From: Bacteroidales bacterium
GTDB taxonomy: Bacteria > Bacteroidota > Bacteroidia > Bacteroidales > Dysgonomonadaceae
NCBI GenBank assembly: GCA_012728155.1
Contig: JAAYFR010000226.1
Location: 1-15,374, forward strand
Reading direction: 5' to 3'
Length of the DNA stretch: 15,374 bases
Positions 1 through 7,228 of this stretch are shown piece by piece (the first letter of the stretch is position 1; every line of letters starts with the position of its first letter). The translations under genes were made by a program, and so were the position numbers. Under the pieces are notes generated by a model that searched no databases, was not told where the DNA came from, and worked only from the letters and a program-made list of their open reading frames with translations.

Positions 1-33
1 AGATAATCATTTTATTTTTTCACCAGTGACGGT

Positions 34-1617
34 TCAAAGATCTTTCAACTGAATATCACTGTTGCCTCCATGGATACCCAGACGCGTACTCATCAATGCT
101 TTCCAGTGCTCTTTATAACCTTCATCGATATCAATCATGAAATCCTCCGATCCCTGCTCATCCAATTCGGAGACCAATCGGTCAACCGTAATCAAACTGA
201 TGTCTATGGCGGGTTGGAATGCCGGCACACGCTCATCAGCCACGGAGGGGGTCACAGAAATAATTTTTAATTCAACCAATTGGTCCAAGATGTCGTTGGT
301 AAGCCTTCCGGGCACCTTGCATCTGACAGATATCTGGTCGGCAGTAAGCGGTGGCTTCTCATCAGCAAAACGATCCACAATTTCCGAAGCGATCATCAAA
401 GTGAAAAAATCCCTATACCTCCTGCTAATATTTCGCGTCTCCTTTTCAAATGAGAACTTTCGTACGTTCTGCGCCGAATAGGAGACTTCCGCACCAATCA
501 ACACAATAAACCACGACATCTGTATCCACAACAACATAAGAGGTATAGCTGCAAAGGTACCATAGATGGCGTTATAACGGGTAATCCACATCTGTCCACT
601 TAGGTAGAGCATCTGAAAAAATTGAAATGCAACTCCAGCAACGATTCCTGCTATCAGCGCACTCATGAATTTCACCTTTGTGTTGGGTAAGAATTTATAG
701 AGTGCCGTGAGCAGCAAAATGATCATCACAAACGGTACGATATCCAATAGGCGAGATATAGAGGGGTAAAACTCATAGATGGCTTTAAGGATACCGCTCT
801 GGGGATAACTGATGATATTCAGCGCGTTGACCAGAATAAAGAAGAGGGGCATGAAAAGCACCATGGCAGTGTAATCGGTCACCTTGCGCCCGATACTCCT
901 TCCTTTGTTCACCTGCCATATCTTATTTAGATTTCCCTCTATATCGTTGAAAAGGATCAGGATAGTATATAGAAAAAGTAAGATACCTATCCCTGCGAAG
1001 AGGCCGCCCCCTTTTGCCTCTTCAAGCGATTTATTAATAATTCCGAAAAGGAGATCCAAAAACTCACGAGTCCTCAGTTCGGCGGAGGCCTCTTGTTCGG
1101 TACCGATTGTGGAAAATGGTGAAACCTTCGTGATCGCATCATCTATCCCATCAATTGAATCGGGAAGGTCCGCTCCAGGGAAAAGGAGAATCGAGCTATC
1201 GGGCAAGATGCCAGCGGAAACCCTATCGGTCAACTTATCGGATGACAACTCCACTTTTGCAGAGGGCTTACTCCCTAACATGAAATTGAAAATACTGCTC
1301 TCCAAAATATTCTCGATACCAAACCCGCGGGCAATGGCAAAGAGAATGGCCAACAACGGCACAATAGAGAGGATTGTCCTGTAGGTAAGAGAACGGGCAC
1401 TTGCCGCAATGCCCAACTCCTGCACATTCCTGACAGTAAGAATGATCGTCTTTATGGCATCATAGAGGATATTCTTCTTCCCAGAGAGCGATTCGGGATT
1501 TTGACGCCAGATACCATAGGTGAGGAAGTGAATCAATTGTTTTATCTTGATCCTCAATTGTGCAAGCCTTCCGGGCTTTTCCTCTTCCGGTTCGTATCTC
1601 TTTTTTTGTCTTGCCAT
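34..1617 (-). CDS. YihY/virulence factor BrkB family inner-membrane protein
   Basis: Integral membrane protein of 527 residues, recognised as YihY/BrkB family (older annotations call it ribonuclease BN). An N-terminal basic, cytoplasmic-looking stretch (1-75) is followed by hydrophobic segments at about 81-99, 206-223, 249-271, 292-310, 318-337 and 353-378. The family signature lies at about 347-380 and contains YGTFAAIPLMLLWIQMSWF followed by the GAE motif. The loop between the first and second segments (100-205) is long and polar, and the C-terminal 130 residues form a soluble domain that resembles a winged helix. Family members of this layout are common in Bacteroidota; their molecular function is not established and the RNase claim is not supported. 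The ATG at 1617 has an AAAAGGAAA ribosome-binding stretch just upstream. The gene begins about 15 bases after the 3' end of rnpB on the same strand and may be co-transcribed with it. The stop is at 34-36. Confidence 0.9.
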   Translation of the reverse strand: MARQKKRYEPEEEKPGRLAQLRIKIKQLIHFLTYGIWRQNPESLSGKKNILYDAIKTIILTVRNVQELGIAASARSLTYRTILSIVPLLAILFAIARGFGIENILESSIFNFMLGSKPSAKVELSSDKLTDRVSAGILPDSSILLFPGADLPDSIDGIDDAITKVSPFSTIGTEQEASAELRTREFLDLLFGIINKSLEEAKGGGLFAGIGILLFLYTILILFNDIEGNLNKIWQVNKGRSIGRKVTDYTAMVLFMPLFFILVNALNIISYPQSGILKAIYEFYPSISRLLDIVPFVMIILLLTALYKFLPNTKVKFMSALIAGIVAGVAFQFFQMLYLSGQMWITRYNAIYGTFAAIPLMLLWIQMSWFIVLIGAEVSYSAQNVRKFSFEKETRNISRRYRDFFTLMIASEIVDRFADEKPPLTADQISVRCKVPGRLTNDILDQLVELKIISVTPSVADERVPAFQPAIDISLITVDRLVSELDEQGSEDFMIDIDEGYKEHWKALMSTRLGIHGGNSDIQLKDL

Positions 1618-1631
1618 GATTTCCTTTTAAA

Positions 1632-1992
1632 AAAGCAGCCGGTCTATAAGCCGGGTTCTGTAACCGACGAATCGGATGTTTGTCATTTATCTACGGAAAA
1701 GTGTCACCACTCTCCTTTAGCGGCCTACCCCTCGGCATCGGGCGAGCAACCCTAAAATCCGATATACATGGCCTTGCAACCCATAACACGTACGGCGCAT
1801 TGCATTACTGCAACGCCCGGTGAGCCCTTACCTCACCTTTTCACCCTTACCCCGACACATGGACGGGGCGGTTATTTTCTGTTACGCTTATCTGCCCTCA
1901 CAGACAGCTTCCCGTTAGGAAGTATGGCGCTCTGCGTTGCCCGGACTTTCCTCTCCCCGCCAAACGGGAAGCGACAAACCGACCTGCTGCAA
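1632..1992 (-). ncRNA. rnpB: RNase P RNA (catalytic subunit), bacterial type A
   Basis: On the minus strand this region carries the conserved RNase P RNA blocks in the right order: GAGGAAAGTCCGGGC near the 5' end (about 1950), then AGGGTGAAAAGGTGAGGTAA with GGGCTCACCGG (about 1820-1855), and near the 3' end ACAGAACCCGGCTTAT (about 1645-1665). The terminal helix P1 can be drawn between GCAGCAGGTC at the 5' end and GACCGGCTGC at the 3' end. The RNA trims 5' leaders from tRNA precursors together with the RnpA protein. Its length of about 360 bases is normal. A T-run follows the P1 helix (CTGCTTTTTTAAAAGG), which could act as a weak terminator, but yihY starts almost at once. Exact ends are uncertain by a few bases. 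Confidence 0.95.
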
Positions 1993-1995
1993 CAA

Positions 1996-2003
1996 CAAAA
2001 GTA
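1996..2003 (-). promoter_or_regulatory. Probable -7 element of the rnpB promoter
   Basis: The minus strand reads TACTTTTG, an exact match to the Bacteroidota -7 consensus TAnnTTTG. It is placed so that transcription would begin near 1990, the expected 5' end of rnpB. A poor -33 match (TTTTCG) lies about 20 bases upstream, inside the 3' end of the LytTR gene. Confidence 0.6.
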
Positions 2004-2006
2004 ATA

Positions 2007-2867
2007 TTAAATTAGGGAATAATGCGAAAATTTACGCATAAATGACTCATAATAGGTCTTTGAGACAGGGATATCGGGTGTCTGTTCCTCATCCAACTCC
2101 AACACGATACCTCCCTTTAGCTTTTTCAGAATCTTCACCTTGTCCATATTTACTATATAGGAACGATGACAACGCACCAAAGGAGTCTCTTTGGTGAGAT
2201 TTTCCTCCATCCATTTCAGGGAGTTACGCAGCAAAAACTGCGATACACCCGATTTATTCAGGTAATAGATCGTCGCATAATTATCTGCCGACTCAATATA
2301 GAGCAGATTTTCCAACATCACCGAAATTTTCAAGTCCCCTTTCTCATCCGGGAACGCAATCAGAGCTTTGAGATGGGCATCGGCAGACTTCTCCTGTTCG
2401 ATATGTTGCAAGAGGGTGGTCTTCTCCTTCCAGGAAAAATAGAGCCAGGTGATGGCATAAGGCAACAGCAACACCAAAGCCGTATTGATAAGACTCTGCC
2501 TGAAGATTTCGGAGATTTCCCTCACGATCCCATCCTTGGGAAAGAATTTCGCAAAAAGGGTATAAAAAATAGCCATCGCCACTATCTCACAGGTTATCCA
2601 CACCACATACTGCCAATAGAATATATCCCGTCTTTTTGAAAAGGCAGTCAGAATCACCCGGCTGATTACCACCACCAACATCCCGGTAAGGATGATCAGG
2701 CTCGAAAAAGCAAAATATTTGATGTCCGACACGTCAGGATACCAGTCACGTGAACCGAAGGGCTGAAAAAGATTGATAAACAGCAACGCAAACAGAGCAG
2801 TAAAAAGGATCGTTTTTACACTGTTCCTCTTTTCATACAAATATTTAGGAATCTTTCCATCCATCAT
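2007..2867 (-). CDS. Membrane-anchored LytTR-family transcriptional regulator
   Basis: Protein of 286 residues with four predicted membrane segments (about 19-36, 51-73, 84-106, 126-146), a short charged linker likely to be helical or coiled (147-168), and a C-terminal LytTR DNA-binding domain (about 176-280). LytTR hallmarks seen are YIESADNYATI (190-200) and RCHRSYIVNM (232-241). Unlike classical LytR/AgrA proteins it has no receiver domain. The domain order is that of Bacteroidota one-component LytTR regulators whose membrane part replaces the response-regulator input; ligand and targets are unknown. There are two possible ATG codons in a row at 2867 and 2864. It has its own promoter upstream (2912-2943), and its 3' end carries the upstream part of the rnpB promoter. 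It is transcribed away from the hydrolase gene at 3158. Confidence 0.88.
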   Translation of the reverse strand: MMDGKIPKYLYEKRNSVKTILFTALFALLFINLFQPFGSRDWYPDVSDIKYFAFSSLIILTGMLVVVISRVILTAFSKRRDIFYWQYVVWITCEIVAMAIFYTLFAKFFPKDGIVREISEIFRQSLINTALVLLLPYAITWLYFSWKEKTTLLQHIEQEKSADAHLKALIAFPDEKGDLKISVMLENLLYIESADNYATIYYLNKSGVSQFLLRNSLKWMEENLTKETPLVRCHRSYIVNMDKVKILKKLKGGIVLELDEEQTPDIPVSKTYYESFMRKFSHYSLI

Positions 2868-2911
2868 AAAAATGATTTATCTATCCATCCGACGCAATAT
2901 CGTATGTCCTA

Positions 2912-2943
2912 CAAAAGTAGATTTTTATTGAGGACTTACCAAA
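2912..2943 (-). promoter_or_regulatory. Bacteroidota-type promoter of the LytTR gene
   Basis: On the minus strand TTTG (2943-2940) is followed after 20 bases by TACTTTTG (2919-2912). Both match the Bacteroidota primary sigma consensus (TTTG, 19-21 bases, TAnnTTTG). Transcription would start near 2905, leaving a leader of about 38 bases before the ATG at 2867. Confidence 0.75.
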
Positions 2944-3157
2944 ATAATAAGATTTTTGACATTTTTTTTCACCCCTTCATATCAAATCTCACCCCATATA
3001 CGGGATTTCGTCCCATTTTCATGGCGATTTTCCCTTTGATTTGCAAGCAAAAGGAAAAGCATGTTTTTTTGTCGAAAAGTTTCATCAAGCCGACTTATTG
3101 AGCGTACACCACCATGCAGGTTTGCCCACAGACGGTATCATAAAAAGCAAAATAGTG
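2944..3157 (+). other. Divergent intergenic region with no gene seen
   Basis: AT-rich stretch between the LytTR promoter and the hydrolase start. I find no convincing TAnnTTTG element for the rightward gene, no RNA gene and no repeat. An open frame runs leftward from 3158 to 3041, but its translation looks non-coding, so I treat it as leader sequence. Confidence 0.5.
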
Positions 3158-4273
3158 ATGATGACCTATAACGAACGATATAGTGAACTGAACAGCCTTT
3201 TTCGGCAGGGAGTTGACAGCCATCTGGAGGAATCGGGTGTCGACATACGTTTTTTCCGTTTCAACAGCCTTTCAATCAACGAAAGGGGAGGAACAACACC
3301 ACAGACGGATAATACTATTGTGGAAAATTTCTCCTTTGAATACCCGATATTTACTCTTTCAGGCATGGCTAAACAAGAAGAAGTCATCCTCCTTCTACAT
3401 GGACTGAATGAACGGAACTGGAGCAAATATCTTACTTGGGCTGAGTTCCTATGCCTCCATACCGGCAAACCAATCCTGCTTTTCCCGATTGCTTTCCATA
3501 TAAACCGGGCACCGGTAACATGGTCGAATCCGCGCAGCCTGATCCAACAGCTGAATTTCAGGAAAGAGAAATATACCAACGACCGCTCCATCAGCTATGC
3601 CAACGTGGCACTGAGCGACCGGATCAGCCAGAGCCCGGAACGGTTTTATTTGTCGGGAAGACAAACTTGGGCAGACTTGACAATGTTGTTCGAAGAGATA
3701 AAAACCGGCCGCCATCCCCTTTTTAAGGAGGACTCAAAAATTGATATCTTTGCCTACTCCATTGGCGCCTTTCTCTCACAAGTTGCCCTGATGGCCAATG
3801 AAAAAGACCTTTTCTCAGACTCACGCCTCTTTATGTTCTGTGGCGGTAGTATCTTCCGCTCTATGTTTGGCATTTCCCGAAGCATCCTGGACAAACCCGC
3901 TTTTGAGAAATTACAGTATTACTATATCAATAAATTTGGAAATGAAGAGGTTCCTGTATGGAAGCGCGACAACGCATTCAACGCATTCCTGCGGATGATC
4001 ACCCCCGAAAAATTTCGCCCCGAACGTGAAAATTTCTTCACCCGTTTCAAAGAAAAAATCAAAGGAATTGCTCTCTCCAACGATATTGTAATTCCTTATC
4101 ACGGAGTACTCGAAGCGTTGGGCAAGAAAAACGGAGAGTCTTCTATCCAGCTGCTCGATTTCCCGTTCCACTACACCCACGAAAATCCTTTTCCGCTTAC
4201 AACAAAAGAGACCACCTCCTTGAATCATGCCTTTACCAGCGTGTTTTCACGCGCCGCGGAATTTTTGGCGTGA
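3158..4273 (+). CDS. DUF6051-like alpha/beta hydrolase family protein
   Basis: Protein of 371 residues when started at the ATG pair at 3158/3161. The open frame extends back to 3041, but those 39 residues have no protein character. It has alpha/beta-hydrolase landmarks: an oxyanion-type HGLNER after a hydrophobic strand (VILLLHG, 76-82), a nucleophile elbow AYSIG with Ser201, a possible acid at Asp309 (SNDIVIP), and a candidate base at His338 in DFPFHYTHENPF. No signal peptide or membrane segment is seen, so it is probably cytoplasmic. The sequence resembles the uncharacterized Bacteroidota family I remember as DUF6051; the substrate is unknown. It stands alone, with a promoter for the next gene starting within 20 bases of its stop. 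The family name is from memory, while the fold-level call rests on visible motifs. Confidence 0.75.
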   Translation: MMTYNERYSELNSLFRQGVDSHLEESGVDIRFFRFNSLSINERGGTTPQTDNTIVENFSFEYPIFTLSGMAKQEEVILLLHGLNERNWSKYLTWAEFLCLHTGKPILLFPIAFHINRAPVTWSNPRSLIQQLNFRKEKYTNDRSISYANVALSDRISQSPERFYLSGRQTWADLTMLFEEIKTGRHPLFKEDSKIDIFAYSIGAFLSQVALMANEKDLFSDSRLFMFCGGSIFRSMFGISRSILDKPAFEKLQYYYINKFGNEEVPVWKRDNAFNAFLRMITPEKFRPERENFFTRFKEKIKGIALSNDIVIPYHGVLEALGKKNGESSIQLLDFPFHYTHENPFPLTTKETTSLNHAFTSVFSRAAEFLA

Positions 4274-4289
4274 CGTTAATCAGTAAAAC

Positions 4290-4321
4290 TTTGCAAATCT
4301 CGTTGAAAAATCGTACATTTG
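4290..4321 (+). promoter_or_regulatory. Bacteroidota-type promoter of the AbiE-like toxin-antitoxin pair
   Basis: TTTG at 4290-4293 and TACATTTG at 4314-4321 are separated by exactly 20 bases and match the phylum consensus. The start of transcription would be near 4328, with a leader of under 20 bases before the ATG at 4345. AbiEi antitoxins usually autoregulate; I see no obvious inverted repeat here. Confidence 0.75.
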
Positions 4322-4344
4322 TATAAACAATATATAGTCGTTTT

Positions 4345-4671
4345 ATGACAATTTTTGACGAATATAAAAATTATACAGATGAGGTTTCCATATCGCCATC
4401 GTTGTTGTGGGAATACAATTTATCTGATTTTGATTGGTTGAAATCCAGAAAAATTGTCGCACAACGCATCATTGAAAGAGGGTGGTTGAAAGATTTCTAT
4501 GCGGCCTTTAAACTTTATGGGGGCATAGAAAGTTTTAGGGAAATTATCAAAGAGATTCCCACTCTGTCAGATAGGGACATGAATTTTGTTTGCAGCGCTT
4601 TTAACCTCAAAAAAGAGGAACTGAAATGCTATACACGAAAACAATTACGGAACCAACTCTTGAACTCCTAA
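4345..4671 (+). CDS. Probable antitoxin of AbiE-type pair (DUF6922-like)
   Basis: Small protein of 108 residues. It has the LLWEYNLSDFDWLKSRKIVAQRI-type start followed by RGWLKDFYAAFKLYGG, which I recognise as the short Bacteroidota domain (DUF6922, from memory) found directly upstream of AbiEii nucleotidyltransferase genes. It has no signal peptide and is soluble, mostly helical and charged. The inferred role is antitoxin or transcriptional repressor of the downstream toxin, replacing the longer AbiEi. Its last 46 bases overlap the start of the toxin gene in another frame, a sign of translational coupling. Base composition is clearly more AT-rich than the genes to the left, which suggests acquisition. 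The antitoxin role is inferred from position. Confidence 0.7.
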   Translation: MTIFDEYKNYTDEVSISPSLLWEYNLSDFDWLKSRKIVAQRIIERGWLKDFYAAFKLYGGIESFREIIKEIPTLSDRDMNFVCSAFNLKKEELKCYTRKQLRNQLLNS

Positions 4672-5270
4672 AGAGATTACAGGCAGATGAGGTCCTACAT
4701 ACATTTAATTTAGCAGGAGGTACTTCTTTGGCTTTATACTTAGGCCACAGAATCAGTATCGACTTAGACCTATTTACACCCACTTCCTTCGACACTGTTA
4801 ATATGGAAAAGTACCTGAATCAACACTTTGGATTTCGTACAGATTTCATGGAGAAAAATACTTTGAAAGGGACTATTGATGGGATTAAAGTCGATTACAT
4901 CACTTATCCTTACAAAAATATTAAAACCATATATGAAATTGATGGTATCAGGTTGTATAGCATGGAGGACATAGCGGCGATGAAGTTATCCGCCATTGCC
5001 GATGATGGCTCCCGGTTGAAAGATTTTATAGATATCGCATTTCTTTCAAGTCATTTTTCTTTCCATTCGATGTTACAATTTTATGAACAAAAATATCCCG
5101 AATCGAATGTTATTCGTCCCCTTAAAGCAATCACTTATTTTGATGATATTGATTTTGAAGAAGATGTGATCACATTACAATATAAATACGACTGGAAACT
5201 TATTGAGAGAAGATTGCTTGACATGATGAAAAACCAGTACAAGATCTTCAAAACGATTCCTCTTCGATAA
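4626..5270 (+). CDS. AbiEii/AbiGii-family nucleotidyltransferase toxin
   Basis: Protein of 214 residues with the DNA polymerase beta-like nucleotidyltransferase signature of AbiEii. It has GGTSLALYLGHR (31-42), then the metal-binding IDLDLF with Asp46 and Asp48. Downstream is a second conserved block, DIAAMKLSAI (115-124), followed by the basic/acidic R-LKDFIDIAFL element (130-140, with Lys132, Asp133 and Asp136). In AbiE systems the homologous protein is a type IV toxin; family members such as MenT transfer nucleotides to tRNA 3' ends, and AbiEii gives abortive phage infection. The target of this one is not known. All key residues look intact and the length is at the short end of the family. 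It starts inside the antitoxin gene. After the stop there is a short AT-rich gap and no clear terminator before the sigma factor gene at 5347. Confidence 0.85.
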   Translation: MLYTKTITEPTLELLKRLQADEVLHTFNLAGGTSLALYLGHRISIDLDLFTPTSFDTVNMEKYLNQHFGFRTDFMEKNTLKGTIDGIKVDYITYPYKNIKTIYEIDGIRLYSMEDIAAMKLSAIADDGSRLKDFIDIAFLSSHFSFHSMLQFYEQKYPESNVIRPLKAITYFDDIDFEEDVITLQYKYDWKLIERRLLDMMKNQYKIFKTIPLR

Positions 5271-5331
5271 AATAAAGTTGATGTAATTTTTATAAATTTT
5301 GACCAACCTGTTCCGATTGTGATATTTTTTG

Positions 5332-5339
5332 TATTTTTG
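5332..5339 (+). promoter_or_regulatory. Possible -7 element upstream of the ECF sigma gene
   Basis: TATTTTTG matches TAnnTTTG but lies only seven bases before the ATG at 5347, so the transcript would be nearly leaderless. No -33 element is found at the usual distance (the nearest TTG is too close). Weak call. Confidence 0.3.
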
Positions 5340-5346
5340 GTATTGA

Positions 5347-5865
5347 ATGTATCAAAGGACAAAAAAGCAATATTCAGTGCATGCCCTATCCACATATAAA
5401 TCTCAATTTGAAGAAGTGTATCTTTTCTTCTTCGCAAGGATGAAGCGCTTCGCCCAACAGTATGTGCTCCGCGAGGAAGATGCAGAAAATATTGTACAAG
5501 ATATCTTTTTTGAACTTTGGGAGAAGCAGTTGGAATTCTCCTCTTTTGTCAATCTCAATGGATTCCTGTTTATGATATTAAAAAACAGGTGCATCGATTT
5601 TCTCCGGAAAAAGACACTGGAACAACAAGCCGCAAAGGAAATACAGTCCGAATATATCCGCACGTTGAAACTGAAATTCGAATCACTCGAAGCATTGGAC
5701 AATAAATTCCTCAACGAGCCCGATATCGATACCATTATTCAAAAAGCCCTGGAAAACCTACCGGAAAAATGCCGGGAGATCTTTGTGATGACAGGAATGA
5801 GGGAAGCAGGTATTTTGAGATTTTCATCCCCCGTTTCAAAAATTCAATGTCCATATCGTAGATGA
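5347..5865 (+). pseudogene. RNA polymerase ECF sigma factor, truncated in region 4
   Basis: The first 149 residues are a normal Bacteroidota ECF sigma factor of the FecI-like kind that controls SusCD/TonB loci. Region 2 is at about 21-90, with the core-binding/-10 block REEDAENIVQDIFFELWEK (42-60) and NGFLFMILKNRCIDFLRKK (71-89), and region 4 begins at LENLPEKCREIFVMT (135-149). The family would then continue with the helix-turn-helix that reads the -35 element. Here the frame changes after about 5793 into an unrelated 23-residue tail (GMREAGILRF and on) and stops at 5865. The next bases, read one frame over, encode a ThuA-like protein. The sigma factor has therefore lost its -35 recognition helix through a deletion or recombination joining it to the next gene. 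It is probably inactive, though region 2 could still bind core polymerase. The partner FecR-like anti-sigma gene and SusCD genes are absent. Confidence 0.82.
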
Positions 5866-6169
5866 CCAACACCCTTCAGCCAGAAATATCCCTTCGGTAT
5901 GGGAAGTGGAAGACGAATTATATATATTGAAAGAGATGAATCCAACCATCAGGGTTTTGATGGTTTCAGATTTTTAATCGTCTGATTTTCAATATTCAAA
6001 ACCGATGCCCGACACCTTTGGCACCGTGTTTCCAAGTGTCTGGTGCAATGAGTTTGATGGCGGAAGACAGTGGGTTACGACGCTTGGGCACAAAAAAGAG
6101 GATTACAGCGACTCCCTGTTTATCAGCCATATCGTTGGAGGTTTAAAATGGGTTCTCACTAATAATTAA
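5819..6169 (+). pseudogene. ThuA-like domain protein, C-terminal remnant with in-frame stop
   Basis: In the frame starting at 5819 the sequence reads DFHPPFQKFNVHIVDDQHPS, then ends its first block with RVLMVSDF and a TAA at 5975-5977. It continues in the same frame through PDTFGTVFPSVWCNEFDGG, TTLGHKKEDYS and ISHIVGGLKWVLTNN to a TAA at 6167. This is the second half of a ThuA/trehalose-utilization-like protein, a class I glutamine amidotransferase-like fold often found in polysaccharide loci. The hallmarks are the closing GRxxxTTLGH and GGLKW motifs. The N-terminal half is missing and is replaced by the truncated sigma factor. The single internal TAA is a substitution, since the frame is kept on both sides. 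I regard it as a dead gene. Confidence 0.75.
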
Positions 6170-6174
6170 TAGAC

Positions 6175-6382
6175 ATGAAATAAGCGATTCAATTATTCAC
6201 AATCTTGTCCGCCATCTCTTTTTCTTTCCTATCTTGTAACAAGGATCCATTGAATGCGGATGTGATTATTTACGGCAGCGGTAATCGCCATAGATAATAA
6301 AATCAATGTACAGGATCTTCCCTATAGACAACTGGAAGAAGCGCTGATATCAAAAAGACAAATACTAAAAACCACTCGGTAA
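6175..6382 (+). pseudogene. FAD-dependent oxidoreductase remnant with large internal deletion
   Basis: The ATG at 6175 begins a close relative of the lipoprotein leader of the oxidoreductase at 7562: LFTILSAISFSFLSCNKD, then ADVIIYG (6193-6276). The third codon is TAA, so it cannot be translated from its own start. At about 6276-6281 the sequence jumps directly to the C-terminal end of the same protein family (AVIAIDNKINVQDLPY, then LEEALISKRQIL, about 6277-6371), which corresponds to about 9202-9300 of the downstream gene. About 1.4 kb of the gene is missing between the two parts, and the two ends lie in different frames. The right end runs into the 3' end of the minus-strand esterase gene. 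It is a clear deletion scar of a third copy of this oxidoreductase. Confidence 0.85.
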
Positions 6383-7186
6383 AGCCAACAACTGGTACTG
6401 TATTGTTTTTGCTATCCTGTAATGTCCTTTCGCATTGGGATGCAGACGATCCGTCTCACCCGTACAATAGGGGAGGAACGCATCCGAGACGGGAAAAATT
6501 CCACTCAACCCATGCAGATCAATCACCGGTACCGACCAATATATACCTGCTTTTTTCAGTGTTTCAACATACTCTTCAAGGTATAAACCAATGCCATTGG
6601 CATAATTTTCATGAGGTTGCACATTGGTACTACTCCCGATAAAATCACCCCTGTGTATGGGTGTCAATATGATAATTTGTTTGTCAGGATAGTTCTCTTT
6701 CAATAGTGAAAGGGTCTTGTTAATGCGTCCACAAAAGGTTGCATCTGTCATAATAGGTATACGGTGCTTGCGATAAGTATCTGTCCCATTGTAATTCACC
6801 TTTTCAATCGTTTCGGTAAAAAAATCACCAATGATTGTACTCCTGTTATAATCGTTGGTTCCCGCCCAGATAAAAATGGCATCTATGGAATCTTTCTTTT
6901 CTGCAATCAGTTCTTTTGCTTTTTCGTACATTCCATCCCACTGCAACCCGCTTCTGGCATACACCGCATACTCTATATTCATCAACTCTTCCAGGTACTG
7001 CCAATACCACTTATCAGTCACTTTGGTATTGGGATCCGACATCGAATCTCCCAAATAAGCTACTCGTTTTCCATCCCATTGAGTGTTCAACGTTTTCTCC
7101 ACGTCCGTAATAACCACCTTGTTTTGGGCAATCGTTGCGACAGATACGAGAAGTATGGTCAACATAAAAAATATTTTTTTCATCAT
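6365..7186 (-). CDS. Secreted SGNH/GDSL-family hydrolase (probable carbohydrate esterase)
   Basis: Protein of 273 residues with a signal peptide (MMKKIFFMLTILLVSVATIA, cleavage near 20-22) and the four SGNH blocks. These are GDSMSD with nucleophile Ser48, Gly80 in the ARSG turn, GTND with Asn111, and DRLHPN with Asp246 and His249. The family includes carbohydrate deacetylases and other esterases; in this setting, removal of acyl groups from a glycan in the periplasm or at the surface is the likely role. All catalytic residues are present and the length is normal. The last codons (ALPSGF and stop) overlap the 3' end of the oxidoreductase remnant, and the stop codon itself appears to come from the junction. 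The start at 7186 is followed by a second ATG at 7183. A promoter-like element at 7332-7339 lies about 145 bases upstream, so the leader is long and contains a small ORF (7229-7300). Confidence 0.9.
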   Translation of the reverse strand: MMKKIFFMLTILLVSVATIAQNKVVITDVEKTLNTQWDGKRVAYLGDSMSDPNTKVTDKWYWQYLEELMNIEYAVYARSGLQWDGMYEKAKELIAEKKDSIDAIFIWAGTNDYNRSTIIGDFFTETIEKVNYNGTDTYRKHRIPIMTDATFCGRINKTLSLLKENYPDKQIIILTPIHRGDFIGSSTNVQPHENYANGIGLYLEEYVETLKKAGIYWSVPVIDLHGLSGIFPVSDAFLPYCTGETDRLHPNAKGHYRIAKTIQYQLLALPSGF

Positions 7187-7228
7187 ATTATAGTTATTCT
7201 ATTTTTCGTTATCTATTTACTTTTTTTA

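Noticed and set aside
1501..2004. Plus-strand open frames over rnpB and the start of yihY
   Set aside because: They are antisense to the RNase P RNA and to a well-supported membrane protein.
3041..3157. Upstream extension of the hydrolase gene to an ATG at 3041
   Set aside because: The extra 39 residues look random and the ATG pair at 3158/3161 starts where protein-like sequence begins.
5794..5865. Functional alternative C-terminus on the ECF sigma factor
   Set aside because: The tail is an out-of-frame reading of sequence that encodes ThuA-like HPPFQKFNVHIVDD in another frame.
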